Source: Theobroma cacao (taxonomy: Eukaryota; Streptophyta; Magnoliopsida; Malvales; Malvaceae). From it: DNA of 64,000 nucleotides. Below the pieces are notes generated by a model. The model was not told the DNA's origin and did not search any database. It was given only the letters and a program-made list of their open reading frames with translations. Positions 39,201-50,799 of this stretch are shown here, in pieces (the stretch's first letter is position 1; each line of letters opens with the position of its first letter). The translations under genes and the position numbers were made by a program. The stretch spans positions 9,345,188 to 9,409,187 of the forward strand of contig NC_030859.1 of NCBI RefSeq assembly GCF_000208745.1. The letters are read 5' to 3'.

Positions 39201-40699
39201 TAGTGTTCCACAATTCCTTAGTATTCACAACTAATTGTCTTTCTTATCTTATAACTCAAATGGTTTAACCACTTCAACTTAATATCATCATGAATTTTGT
39301 CTATCTTGATCATTCTACTTATGTTCACATTATTACATTGAAATTCTAGAATTTAATCTTCCCCCAGTTTCATAATTATTTCCAATAATGTATATTATGT
39401 CAATTAGTATCTTATAGTACCACCTATGCAACCCATCAAGCACATTGTGTTCAAATCTCAAATCGTTAAGAATAATTCTTTATTCCCACCGATGACATGA
39501 GTAACTCCACATATACATATATACATCTATTTAAATGTCAACATCCCTTACCACGTGTAAGAACCCCTTCTTACTTTCCTCAATTTTGACATATCTATTC
39601 CCCATTTCACCCTTTGTGGTATGCCTAGATTATCCTTTGGGCATAGTTCACTACTAGCATTCATATACCCTTACCATCACATTTGGCACAAATTTGATTA
39701 AACAATGATCTCCAAATTTACTCTTAGATACACCTATATCAAATTGTACACCACTTAGTGTTGAGATCTTGACTCTACTCATCAATTCTTAACCAATTAC
39801 ATCTATAGGATAGGTGATTCGCTTAATTTTTGCGTCTCACCTTGGTGGCCATAAGATTCCAAATTCGTAAACTTGGGCTGCAAAAGCTCCCTTTTCTAGC
39901 TTATCCAATAGTCAACATTTTCCAAATCTCCTACCTTTGGAGAACTCAAATTCAAGACTAATCATTTACATCATAGGTTGTATACTAAACCATATAAACT
40001 TTTAAATTGATCTTTAAAGCAACTTATATACTAAACTCAAACATAGAACTCCATATGACAGTTAGACTAAAATCAATGCTTCTAAATCATTTAACTTCAA
40101 CCTACCAAATCCACAACTAATCCTTTAATCCTTTGGCTTAACGCTAAACATAGCAAAATTCAAGCTCATCTTTAAAGCAGTTTGGTTTACTAGCCTTTTT
40201 CTTGATGACCACACCTCATTTACAACAACCACTAGTCATTCTAGTCAAAGTATGCCCCTTATTACCATTATCACATGTGCTCTTCTATATTGACCTTAAA
40301 TACAGTTCATAGTCATCAAATTCTCTTCCCATTGACAATCTTGGGCTCAAATTTTTAACTCCACCAAATGAACAAGTTATCACGGACCTATTAATCCAAC
40401 TCCACTTTCCTCCATCCTTAATCGGAGGGATATACCATCACACTAACCTTTTATTAGGAACGTTTACTTAAAATCTTCCAACAACAGCTCGTGTCTCGGG
40501 GGACATCTCAAACCCGGACGACGGCACCACTTATGACCTTTATATGAGGTTAGCAAAAGGGTAGGTTACTAAGAATAGGAGTTTATATAGCCTCCTGTCT
40601 ATGACTTGTGCTGCAGTCACAAGCCATAAACAAGACTCTACATTAACTCCAAGAACTCCGCTGACTGACACTAAAACCCCTAAGACTCAACTAAACCTA

Positions 40700-40716
40700 G
40701 AGCTCTGATTCCAATT
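40700..40716 (-). other. LARD primer-binding site, decayed
   Basis: On the minus strand the LTR end GGGCTGTGACA is followed by AAA and then TTGGAATCAGAGCTCTAGG. It differs by single bases from TTGGTATCAGAGCCCTAGG at 49112, the tRNA-iMet PBS of the coding element. Confidence 0.8.
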
Positions 40717-40717
40717 T

Positions 40718-43077
40718 TGTCACAGCCCGATTTTCGGGCCATTTTGCATAACCTGTTCTTCATTCTATCACATGTTCCTAAAGTCACATTTCATAATTCC
40801 AACTCAAAATAATGTTAACCATTGTCAACTCATAGTGGCATTACCATTCAAAGTATACATATATTGTCTAAGAAAAATATCTTAGTAATTTACATCGGGT
40901 TTATCTATACACAATAAAAGAGATACTTGACTTCTAGCGGAGTGACCTTGTCGAAGGTATAGCTATTGAATGCCGAGATACCTACCAAGGAGACGAATCT
41001 ACGAGGACACCTCGACCTAGTTTCCAATTGCCTCCTGACCTGAAAACATGAAGTTGAAAACAGTGAGTATAAACCCAATGAGTGAACATAAGAAGGGAAC
41101 AAGTGACGATAAGAAAAGTTTTTAAAAAATCATGATGCACTTAGATTAAAAAACAATGCAATTTAGTTTAATTCTTATTAAAACCCCTCATTTCAAACTT
41201 GATTAACTAATCCCTCAATGTTGAAAATCCATGATCAACCGTGAGGTTCAAGAAGTAGAAAATATGGTAGAAACCAAGCAAGGTAGTAAACATGACAAAA
41301 GGTTTCTCGCTGTAGTGAGAGTGGATTCTTGCTACAGTGAGATTCGAGCGGCAAGAACCCAAGAGTCTCTCGCTACAATACAATTCAATTTGAAGATAAT
41401 TAGCAAGATTTCAATGTTCAACTTGCAAGATTTCACATACATTACATCCACCTACTATATTCATAACTTTCTCTTACACATGTATATATACATATATAAC
41501 ACGAATACCACCACCTCACTCAGCCAATGTGCATTACCTACACGTACAAGGCAATATCATCGTGTGCACTCCTTACTCGCACACATCAACATCATCGTGT
41601 GCACTCCCTACTCTCACACATCAACATCATCATGTGCATTCCCTACTCGCACACATCAACATCACTATCCACACTTTCGCACCTCGTAATCAGCGGCATG
41701 TGCATCTCCCACATCACGTACACGCACGGTTATATTTATTACACAATATTAACTTTCAATACGCAACATATATATTTATATCAACATCATATAAGGCACA
41801 AGGATTCACCATATTGCACACTCACAATGTAAAATGTTTTAATAAAGGTTTGTTCCCATGCATAATCTTTAAGGAACAATCAAATAAAAATCATTCACAC
41901 GCTTCGTCCAAATACCAATATATTTCCCAAAATATTTTTAGTGCAAGTTCACTCACAGTGTCTTTGTTGATTCTTAAATCGACTCCAACTCCCATTAATG
42001 GTCGGAATGGAGATGTGGGGTCTCGTTGGGACCTATCACACACAATAGCATCACAAATCAACTCAATTCACATAACCATATTTCTAAAAGCTATCTCATA
42101 AATCATGCTCTACTAGTTATTCCTAGCTATCTTCCAACTACCATTAAGTAGCTATCTATTTTCACCATTCTAGCCACACTAAAATGAATAGACCACCTCA
42201 ACTACAAAACACTCACAATTGTAGCCACTAGCCATTCTCAAAAACTAAAAAAAATCAACTTAGTTTCATAACTCACCGTGGTAGCTTTGTAATTGAATTC
42301 TTTTTCAAAATCTTTCGAATTCTTGTGAAAAATCTCCCTTTCTCTCTCTAAAATGTCCAATTAGTGAGAAAAAGTATTAAGGAAAGGCTTTTGAAGGTTT
42401 TAAGGTGAAAGGGTAAGAGAGCACAAAGGACTTTGCAAAAAGGTGCATAAAAGCATGAAAATTGGAGTTAACTTGAGAAAATCTACGGAGGTTTTTAAGC
42501 AAGCTCCCATGGAAGGTAAGAAAACATGAGAAAGGAAGAAGAAGAAGAAGAAGTTGCTGGAAATTTGAAGAACTTGCTAGAAACTTAGATATTTATGCCT
42601 TTTGTTTATCCATTTTCTCACGTAATTACCAAAATGCCCTTAACAAGGTCATTTGTCTTTCCATTGCCTTTATACAATCTTTTTACTTCTTTGACACTAA
42701 GACAAGGTCCATAAGAGTCTAGAAATACTCGAGTTCATGAAAACTTAAAAATTTTGACTCGAGATGCAAGATGACCATTTTGCCCCTATCATGAAAATTA
42801 TCGATATTTCTATCTTCTTCATTCATTTTACCATCATTCATTTATTCCTTAGGCTTATTTAGACCTTAATAACATTTGAAAGCTACTTCCAAGAGCTCAC
42901 CATGAGAAATGATGAAATTACCCTTGATCCGTGTTATCGCGTCTACTTCTAGTTAAATGTCTATGGAGGTTGAGGTTTCATAGGTTCACTTCCGAATCAC
43001 CTTTTTAACTCTGTAATTAACCTCAATTGGCATCCATAAGCTTTATTAGCCACCATATCAAAGTACGGGGTACTACA
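40718..43077 (-). repeat. LARD 5' LTR (right copy)
   Basis: From TGTCACAGCCCGATTTTCGG to GGGGTACTACA on the plus strand, 2360 bp, colinear with 33894-36231. About 50 bp near 40740 are missing compared with the left copy, at the U5 end. It has a minisatellite at about 41525-41700. The frames at 40905-41102 and 41231-42101 have counterparts in the left LTR and are not genes. Confidence 0.88.
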
Positions 43078-44230
43078 TGATGACCCAACTATGTTCGGTG
43101 TGGGAATGCACATGAGTTGGGGGAGAGTTAGGGTGATGCTGATCGTTGTATATATGTTTATATATGTTATATATAAAAAGAGGGTATGGAAAATATATTG
43201 TGATTGCATTGACTATCGAATGTTAAAATTTGACAAATGCTTTCCAATTGATTTTCACTACAGTAAAAATGGATTTCGTTGTGACAAGAATTTTTTTAAT
43301 TTCATTGCCCTATTTTTCGTTGCAGTGAAATTCATTCTCGTTGTAGCAAGAAACTCTCGGGTGGTTGAGTAAAATGCTTTGCTGGGTTTTCGCTGTAGCA
43401 AAATTCATTCTTGTTACAACGAGAAACTCTCGAGTGGTTAGCTCAAAAATTTGCCTCGAATTTTGCTATAGTGAAATTTCATTCTCGCTGCAGTACCATG
43501 CTTGCCTTGCTTGGACTTTATCGTAGTTTTCACTCTATAACTTCATTGTAGATCATGAATCTTTCAATACTAAAGCATTAAATAATCAAGGGTTGACTTG
43601 AGGGGTTTTTAACAAGAAATTAAGCTAAATAACATTGTTTTCAACATAAGTGCATGACGTTTTCTAAAACTTTTTGTATTGATGCTTGTTCCCTTCTTAT
43701 GTTCACTCATTGGGTTTATACTAACTCTTTTCAACTTCATGTTTTTTCAAATTCAGAGGTAGTTGGGACCTAGACTGAGGCGTCCATTTACACTCACCTT
43801 TTGGTAGGTACCATGACATTCAGTAACTGTACCTTCACCCAAGGTTACTCCGCTAGAAGTCAATGAGTCTTTTTGCCTGTGTATATGTACACATGATGTA
43901 AATCACTCAGATATATATGTTTATTTTGATTAACGCTGCCACTATGAGTTGGCAATGGGTGACATTATTTTGGATAATATAAATGTAAGTAGTTGGCTGC
44001 CATGTTATATTGTTGAAATAATTATACTTGAGAATTACGAAATATGGCATTTAAAGTGATGGATGGAATGATGAACAAGATCATATAAAAAGGCTTGCTT
44101 GGGCTTAGTGGGCTATGCCTATTGAGCCCATGTGCCAATCAGGGCCCAAAAATTGGGTTGTGACATGGCCTAGTGGGCCATGCCTATTGGGTCCATGCGT
44201 CGATCATGGCTTGGGATTTGGGCTGTGACA

Positions 44231-45483
44231 AGAATGGTTGTATTTCTCCTATTTTTACTTTGCAAGGTTGACCCTCTATGCATTAGGGTCGACTTTTCAT
44301 GTCCAAACTTCCAAAAATTATCCCTTTTAAAGCCTAATTCCATTCTAATTCCCTTCCACAACCTCCTTGACCTTTAACTTTGAATTCACAAGGATGAAAT
44401 TAAGGTTTTTGGCTAGTCCTTGCATTTCTTAAGCTCACCAAGTTATTTATCTAATTTATCCATATAACAGAAACTACAAGTTTCACATATTTTGTAAATC
44501 GACTCATTTAATCTCTTAATGAATCTCTTGATTCTCTCTTTTTCATTTAGAGCCAAAAATAGGGCATACCTCAATAATTGAGTAAATTAAATGTCATAGT
44601 CTGCCACTAACATTCCAAGCATCTGCATTAGAGTTTCAAACTCTTGTGTGTTAACATCCCTCAAGCTTTCAAGCAGCAATCTATCCATCAACGCTTGGGA
44701 AAACTCTTCCCAAGTAAATGAAGTGAAACTATGAGGTCTACAGTGTTTGATCATAGTGAACTAGATCTGCACTACCTCTAACAATTTAAAACCCATCAAC
44801 TCAACTATCCAACAATTAAAGACACTTTCGAATCTTCTTTGGGATTAGTACCAGTAAAAAATGGGGGTCTCAATTTCATAAAATCACCTAGAGTCACCAT
44901 AACATTCCCTCGATCCATCTCTTCATAAGGCTGATATTCTAGGTCCTTAGAACTAGTACCCATTAACTTATTAGGGTACTCCACTCCTATCTCCTAAATG
45001 CCACAAATTCTTGTGTTAACCTTTGTAGTCTAGCTGCTAACTCGTCCAAGATAACATTTCCTACAATTTAATAGTTACCTCCAATTTCGTCTAAACCCAT
45101 ACCAACATGTCTCTCACTAACGCCTTGTTCACTAACAGGCCTAGCAAGCTTACCTCTAGACCTACTCCTCCCACGACTCTTAGATATAGAACTTCATAGT
45201 CTAATCGTAGTGTCATTTGAGGTGTCTTGCCCCCTAGTTCTCCAAGAGGTGGCTCACGTTTTAGGTGGCATCTCGAACCTAGATAGTAACAATAACCTTT
45301 CAAATTCACATCAATGTTTTTTAGTAAAAATGGCTTACTAAAACTTGGGAGCTTATGCAGCCTCTAATCCATATTCCGTGTTATAGTCACGAACCATGGA
45401 TAAGACCTTACACTAGTCCCGACACTCTACTCACAAACTCTAGAATTACTGGGACTCTTCTAAACCTAGGGATTTGATACCAA
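44231..45483 (-). pseudogene. Ty3/gypsy gag relic with leader and PBS
   Basis: On the minus strand a PBS-like TTGGTATCAAATCCCTAGG (about 45465-45483) is followed by a leader and an ATG at 45271 giving MPPKT and then a stop, the same gag start as the element at 46479. Further on (near 44880-44830) MKLRPPFFTGTNPKED matches the gag region also seen at 49740 (LKLKPPSFSGFD). Many stops and frameshifts are present. Neither end of the element is complete. The frame at 45091-45309 is a shifted reading of this gag. Confidence 0.65.
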
Positions 45484-46478
45484 TGTTGTAATGGCCTTCT
45501 CCTACAATCGTTATCGGTGCACAAGTCATGTAGGCTAGCTCACACAACTTGGCAAGCTTTATAAATATTTTTACTTTACCAATATTTTCCTTTCCTTTTA
45601 TCATCCTTACTACTCCAATTAATCTTATTAGACACCAATACGTTTATATCACCAATAATATGCACCAAAATAATAATAACTAAAATTCATCACCACACTT
45701 CAAATATCATACTAGAAATTACCAAGCATTAGTACTAAATAGCACAATTCTAAATAATTAATTTAAAACATCCAAGGGCCCCAGCCCAAAATAGTTTTAA
45801 ACACATTAATTTTAAAAACGACTCAACGACTAGACAGTGGAGTGATGTCAGTTAAAATTTTACTACGCAAGTATACGTATCGAATAGATAGTATACAAAC
45901 AAGCAAAGTATCCGTCTCACAGAGAATTGATCTAAAATTTTACTAAGTACTAAAATTAGAACAATTTAATCTTATCTAAACAGTCAATATCAAATAATTG
46001 AATAAATTAGCTAAAAATAATTAACCAAAATTTAAGTTAAAAAAAATTAAAATAATAATAACTTAGGTAAAAATCAAATCAAACAAGCTTAGGATTATAA
46101 TATCCCTCACACTTCATCTAAGCTTACATCTCTTCCTTAACTTATTTTAATGGGTTGAATTGCTAATCTAGAGTCTTCAATTATTTATAAGGGTCTCTCG
46201 ACTCATCTTCTAAAAATATCTATTTTAACCAAAACACTATATTCTTATGTGAATTGAAATTAAAATAGACTCATTAAGTTCAAGCTATAATCTGGCTACA
46301 TATGGCTTATAAATATATCCTTATCCTATATGCAAATCAATTAATATGATCATATGCTATCCTAATTTTAGTATACTTTAAACTCCTTTCCAAAGTTTGT
46401 TTAGGTTCCTAGATCATTTTAATTGGTGATCAGGCAATTAAAAGCGTTAAGAACATATTGGAATAAACAATTCAAATC
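45484..46478 (-). mobile_element. LTR-like stretch of the gag relic, cut at 46479
   Basis: It starts TGTTGTAATGGCC on the plus strand, next to the PBS-like site, so it is the terminal part of a minus-strand 5' LTR. Near 45865 it has CGCAAGTATACGTATCG, a phrase common in plant repeats, and AT-rich sequence after it. It is cut by the element at 46479; its other end was not found. Confidence 0.45.
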
Positions 46479-47093
46479 TGTGAAACCTCGATCTTTAGAG
46501 ACACGTAACTCGAGGTGGAACTTATGTTTAAAGGTTTAATTTGAGCTAATGATGCTAGTTTTAAGTTTCTTATAATTATTTTATGTCGTTGTAGGAGTAG
46601 GATTCAAAAATAATTTCAATTGTTAAAGAAAGGTGCATAATGGGCTATTGCTCTATTTCCATATATTTCAGTTTTTCAAGCATATCTCCCACTACGAAAG
46701 TCTAAATGACATGATCTTTGGACCATTAGAAAAGTTAAGAGGCAGGGATACAACTTTGATGTTTACCACTTTGCCTAGTTTTGAAGGGAAGGTGGTCAAA
46801 ATCTTTGTCAAAGTGGAAGTACTGTGCCAGAAGAACAGATTCAGACAGAACATTTGAGCGCCACGACGCTGGAAATTGAAAGTCGCGGCCATCACCATAA
46901 TTTCCACAAATAACAAGTTTAGGGGGTTTTTGAAGCTAGGACTTTTGGGGGCTAATTAAGGGACCTCTTTTAGAGGATTTTGGACCTTTTCCCAATGTCA
47001 AAAGAGTAAAAGGATTGTACAAGAAAAATAGGAAGATAAGTGGCCTTGTTAAGGGCATTATTGTAATTGCATGAAGATTTAGATAAACTTTAA

Positions 47094-47102
47094 CTATAAA
47101 AA
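47094..47102 (+). promoter_or_regulatory. Candidate TATA box of the LTR promoter
   Basis: CTATAAAAA, followed by a pyrimidine-rich stretch with CAGCACCTTCTTC. Equivalent sites are found in the solo LTRs near 22975 (ACTATAAAGATC) and on the minus strand near 29412. A transcription start about 30 bp downstream is inferred. Confidence 0.55.
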
Positions 47103-48082
47103 TCTCATTCTTTCAGCACCTTCTTCATTTCTCTAGCAACTTTTTGTTCTCCTTCCTCCCATCTCACGTTTCTCTCCTCTTTCATGAAAGCTTCTCTCAA
47201 GCTTCCATCACTCTCTCAAACTAACCTCAATTTTCGTGCTTTACACACCCTGTTGCAGGGTTTTTCAACTCTTTTATTCCTTCACCTTAAACAAACCCTT
47301 AAAAATCTTTCTTCAATACTTTCTCTCACTAGCTAAACTTTGTAGAGAGGGAAAGGTTTCATGATAGCTTGAGGACTCTTAGGAAGAAATTTCATTACAA
47401 TCCACCGAAGTGAGTGATGAATTAGGACTGGTTTTAAGTTATTGATAAAGGCTAATAATTAGAGTTATGAATTGTGTATTGTTGAAGTTGTTTATCTATT
47501 TCTGGTGTTACTAAAGTAAAGAACTGAATAGCCAATCAAATGGTAATGGAAGATAAATAGGAAGGGCTAGTGAAGCTTGATTTGGGGAAAATAGCTTTTG
47601 GAGTGATATTAATGTAAATTGGATTGGCTGTGATGTTTTGGTGCGTGATAGGTTCCAACGAGGCCCTCAGCCCCATTTGGACCATTAGGGAAGTTAGAGT
47701 CGATTAAAGGTTTAACAAATAAAGGTGAGTGAACTTGCATAAAATGTTTTGGGATATACATATACATGTTTGATTGAATCCCCCTAAAATGTTTTATTGG
47801 TTTTTATTCAAAACTCGTATGGGAACAAGCCCTTATGAAATGTTTTTATATTATCAAATTGATAGTGTGATGAATCCATACGTTTCTGCATAATGTTGAT
47901 ATATATATATATACCATTGTGTGACAAATGCAACCGTGCATGTGCGGGGTGAGTGTGCACTTGCCGGTGATGACGATGGCGAGGGAGATGGATGGTGATA
48001 CTGCTTGTGTGCACGATGCGGGGGGATGCATACAATGCATTAACTGTGCATGATGTGAGGGGATGCACACGATGACTCTAGC

Positions 48083-48297
48083 TATGTGCACGATGTGGGG
48101 GGATGCACATGAGCTGGGTGAGATGGGATGTCTAGTTATGTGCATGATGTGGGGGGATGCACATGAGCTGGGTGAGATGGGATGTCCGGCTATGTGCACG
48201 ATGTAGGGAGATGCACATGAGCTGGGTGAGATGGGTGTCTGGCTATGTGCACGATGTGGGGGGATGCATATGAGCCGGATGAGATGTGGTGGTATAC
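48083..48297 (+). repeat. 54-bp minisatellite in the 5' LTR
   Basis: Four head-to-tail units begin at 48083, 48137, 48191 and 48244 (54, 54, 53 and about 54 bp). The unit core is TATGTGCACGATGTGGGGGG then ATGCACATGAGCTGGGTGAG. More diverged units extend left to about 47935. The repeats are close to identical, suggesting recent expansion or homogenisation. Confidence 0.88.
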
Positions 48298-49112
48298 TAA
48301 TTGATAAAGCTTAAGTATATGTGTATGCAATATAAAGATCATGATTATAATATGTGATTAAACGGCATGATGAATTTTGAAAATTTCCCATTTACTTGTA
48401 AATTGATTTTATAGCAGCGAGAAATATTATGTTTGTACTGCCTTGCTTGGATGATTGTTGAAAATTTCCTCTCTTTCCAATCTCGTGCTGAATATGGTTC
48501 TTTCATCATTAAATGATTTAATAACCAGGGGTTTAATGGAGGGATTTTAATAAGAACTTGAACTAAGTTGTATTATTTTCAAATAAGTGCATCATGATCA
48601 TCAACTTTCCTTATCGTTGCTTGTTCCCTTCTTATGTTCACTCACTAAGTTTGTACTCATTGTTTTCAACTTCATGTTTTCAAACCAGGAGGCAGTTGGA
48701 ACCTAAGTCAAGGAGTCTACATAGTTTCGTCTCCTTGGTAAGTATGTTGGCATTCAGTAGCCGTCCCTTCACCTTGGGCACTCTTCTAGAAGCCGAGAGT
48801 CATTTTTGTTTGTAAATACGTACATGTAATGTAAAGTACTAAGATGCATGCCTTAGACCATATATGTATATTTTGATTGGTAGCCATCATGAGTGGCGAT
48901 GGTTAATATTAATTTGGGTTAATATAAATTCAGTTTCGATTGCTATAGTTTATTAGTAAATTACCTGAAGTGTAGAATTATGAGATGAAATTCTCAGAAT
49001 AATTGATGGGATGATGAGCAGGATTACATAAATAGGCTTGCTTGGGCTTAATGGACTACGTCCATTGAGTCCATACATCGATCACAGCTCGAAAATTAGG
49101 TCATGAGAAAGT

Positions 49113-49125
49113 TGGTATCAGAGCC
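49113..49125 (+). other. Primer-binding site, tRNA-iMet
   Basis: TGGTATCAGAGCC, the plant initiator tRNA-Met complement, lies 4 bp after the LTR end. Confidence 0.9.
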
Positions 49126-49332
49126 CTAGGTTGTCTAGGTCCTAGGACTTCCTTTTGTTGGTCTAGTGGAGTGTTGGGTCTTTATGTGGAAACTTCGGTT
49201 GTGAAGTGTGAACTGCGGCACATTTTACAAGCAAGGGACCACATAGACTTTCTATCTTGGAAACCACCTTTTTCCCTTAAATATGGTTATAAATGTGTTT
49301 AACAACAGGTGTTTGCTTTTATCTTGGTAAGA

Positions 49333-50475
49333 ATGCCGCCTAAGACACGAGCCGCCTCAAGACGGATGGGGGAGCAAGATGCTTCTAATGAGATGATAGA
49401 TAGGCCACAAGCATCCACCCTTAGGAGGCGTGGTATACGTGGCAGAGCCACTAGGCCAGTGAGGGTGGATACACTTATAGGTAGATGAGATGAGGGACAG
49501 TCTTCGAGTTATGTGGATAGACAACCAACTAGGGGCATTACCATCGAGGACTTGGCTACAGGCTTGCAAGGAGTTAATCGGTTTGTAGAGATGATGGTAG
49601 CCCTTATGGACGATATACATAGGATAATGGAGGGGAGACCTACAGTACAAGAATCCCTTAGTTCCCAAGGGCATGCCGATCGCCAACATCTTGAGGTCGA
49701 GAGGGGTCATTTAGAGATTTCTTTTCCTAATTTTCTCAAGCTTAAGCCTCCATCATTTTCAGGGTTTGATGCATCAGAGAAACCCTAGATTTTCTTAGAT
49801 AAGATGGAGAAAATCTGTGAGGCCCTGGGATGCTATAGTATTAGATCAATCAAGCTTGTTGCCTTCCAATTAGAATACATGGCACAAGAGTGGTATAGCT
49901 CCTTACGTAGAGGTAGGCCAACAGATGTAACGCCATTGACTTGGAAGGAGTTTAGTACAACCTTCTTAGATTGATTCTTATCGCTCAGTGTAAGTAATGC
50001 ACTAGCTAGGGAGTTTGAGGCACTAATACAAACCCTAAGTATGATGGTGTCGAAATATGACATCAAATTCACACAATTGGCCCAGTATGCGCCCTATCTA
50101 GTTTTTACTGAGGAGACGAAGATTCCAAGGTTTGTGGATGGGCTAATGGAGCCATTGTTTAAAGCTGTGGCATCCCGAGATTTCAATACCTACTCCGCAG
50201 TAGTGGATTGCGCTCAACGGATTGAGATAAAGACCAATGAGAGTAAGGCTATGAGGGATAGAGCAAACAAGGCCAAGATAGAGGGTTATCAAGGTCACAG
50301 AGATTTCAGCAGTGGTATTTCATCTTCTAGCCGTCAGGGTCCACAAAGGGACTCACGATTCCCCAAAAGGGGAGTGACGTCACTAGTGTTAGCGTTGGAT
50401 CAAGGCAGTAAACTTTTAATGGAGGAAGGCAGCAAGATTCTAGACAGGGTAGTCAAGTTATCCACACTTTTGTAA
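49333..50475 (+). pseudogene. gag of the Tekay-type element
   Basis: The frame starts at 49333 with MPPKTRAASRRMGEQD and stays in phase through 50475. In-frame stops are TGA at 49486, TAG at 49786 and TGA at 49972. The retrotransposon gag (capsid) domain is recognisable from about codon 135: FLKLKPPSFSGFD, the segment ending in [11 protein letters not shown], then [10 protein letters not shown] and [10 protein letters not shown]. It would form the virus-like particle. The reading frame shifts near the end; a zinc-knuckle-like [12 protein letters not shown] follows at 50471-50506 in another frame. It is not translatable as one protein. Confidence 0.85.
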
Positions 50476-50799
50476 TACTTGTGGGAGACGACATAGTGGA
50501 CGATGCTTACGTACTATGAGAGTTTGTTATGGGTGCGTAAGAATTGCCCGATGGCTCATCAATCACAAGGTTCTACTTGCAGCTTGACCTAGCCAGCTTT
50601 GTCTGCTCTTTCAGTTGCAGCCTCATCTGATCGAGAGGTTAGTGGATCAAGAGGTAAAGGTGCTGTTACTTCCTCTTAGGGCAAGCTTTCTAGGTCTAAA
50701 CGTCAGAGTTCCACCAGTAGAGGCCAATCGAGGGTATATGCTTTAACACCCTAAGAGTATGCTTTAACACCCTAAAAGGCCTAAACATCCAATGTAGTG

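Larger units (their letters stand above)
36232..40717 (-). mobile_element. LARD internal domain, non-coding
   Basis: 4486 bp without a recognisable protein. The 36232-38690 part is of the same type as 24967-27192. Near the PBS a minus-strand ATG at 40506 opens a 12-codon frame (MSPETRAVVGRF), whose start resembles the gag start MPPKTRAA of the element at 46479. This looks like a vestigial gag start. The rest, 38690-40480, shows nothing I can identify. Confidence 0.75.
33894..43077 (-). mobile_element. Complete LARD-like non-autonomous LTR retrotransposon, TSD TGATG
   Basis: A 9184-bp element with two LTRs, an internal domain, a PBS and a polypurine tract, flanked by a perfect TGATG (33889-33893 and 43078-43082). 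The orientation is minus: the right LTR is the 5' LTR. No gag or pol frame of any length exists between the LTRs, which fits a large retrotransposon derivative (LARD) needing enzymes from another element. The LTRs resemble family T over most of their length. Confidence 0.88.
32338..44165 (+). mobile_element. Family T LTR, split by the LARD-like element
   Basis: The two halves are 32338-33893 (starting TGTGAAACC) and 43083-44165 (ending GGGTTGTGACA). The break falls in its minisatellite, with the target duplication TGATG on both sides. It was inserted in the X 3' LTR with the imperfect duplication GGGCC/TGGCC. The second half holds a decayed palindrome cluster (about 43255-43500). The frames at 33645-33920 and 43091-43372 are repeat translations. 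Confidence 0.75.
27193..44230 (+). mobile_element. Family X 3' LTR, split by nested insertions
   Basis: The LTR pieces are 27193-27215, 29822-32337 and 44171-44230, about 2.6 kb together. It starts TGTAATACCCTGTACTTC and ends GGATTTGGGCTGTGACA. The first break is a T solo LTR with TSD GATAT. The second is a T LTR flanked by GGGCC (32333-32337) and TGGCC (44166-44170). Across each break the sequence continues as in related LTRs (GATAT then GGTGCCTAATAAAGC; GGCC then TAGTGGGCCATGCC). The X LTR also carries a minisatellite at about 31376-31580. Frames at 30143-30670 and 31276-31760 are not genes. Confidence 0.75.
46479..49108 (+). repeat. 5' LTR of the Tekay-type element (family T)
   Basis: It runs from TGTGAAACCTCGATC to TTAGGTCATGAGA, where the last bases have mutated from TGACA. 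The first 40 bp and the part from about 46980 match T solo LTRs; about 46520-46970 is diverged. A single palindrome remnant (AGCAGCGAGAAA) is near 48415. The frames at 46633-46916, 47808-48199 and 48594-48815 are not genes. Confidence 0.82.

Noticed and set aside
41231..42101. Frames of 101-190 codons (CTPYSHTSTS-like repeats)
   Set aside because: Translations of the LTR minisatellite. The same words appear in the other LTR at 34628-34961.
44170..44377. Mirror frames on both strands
   Set aside because: They span the end of the X LTR and flanking DNA. No domain is present and the strands complement each other.
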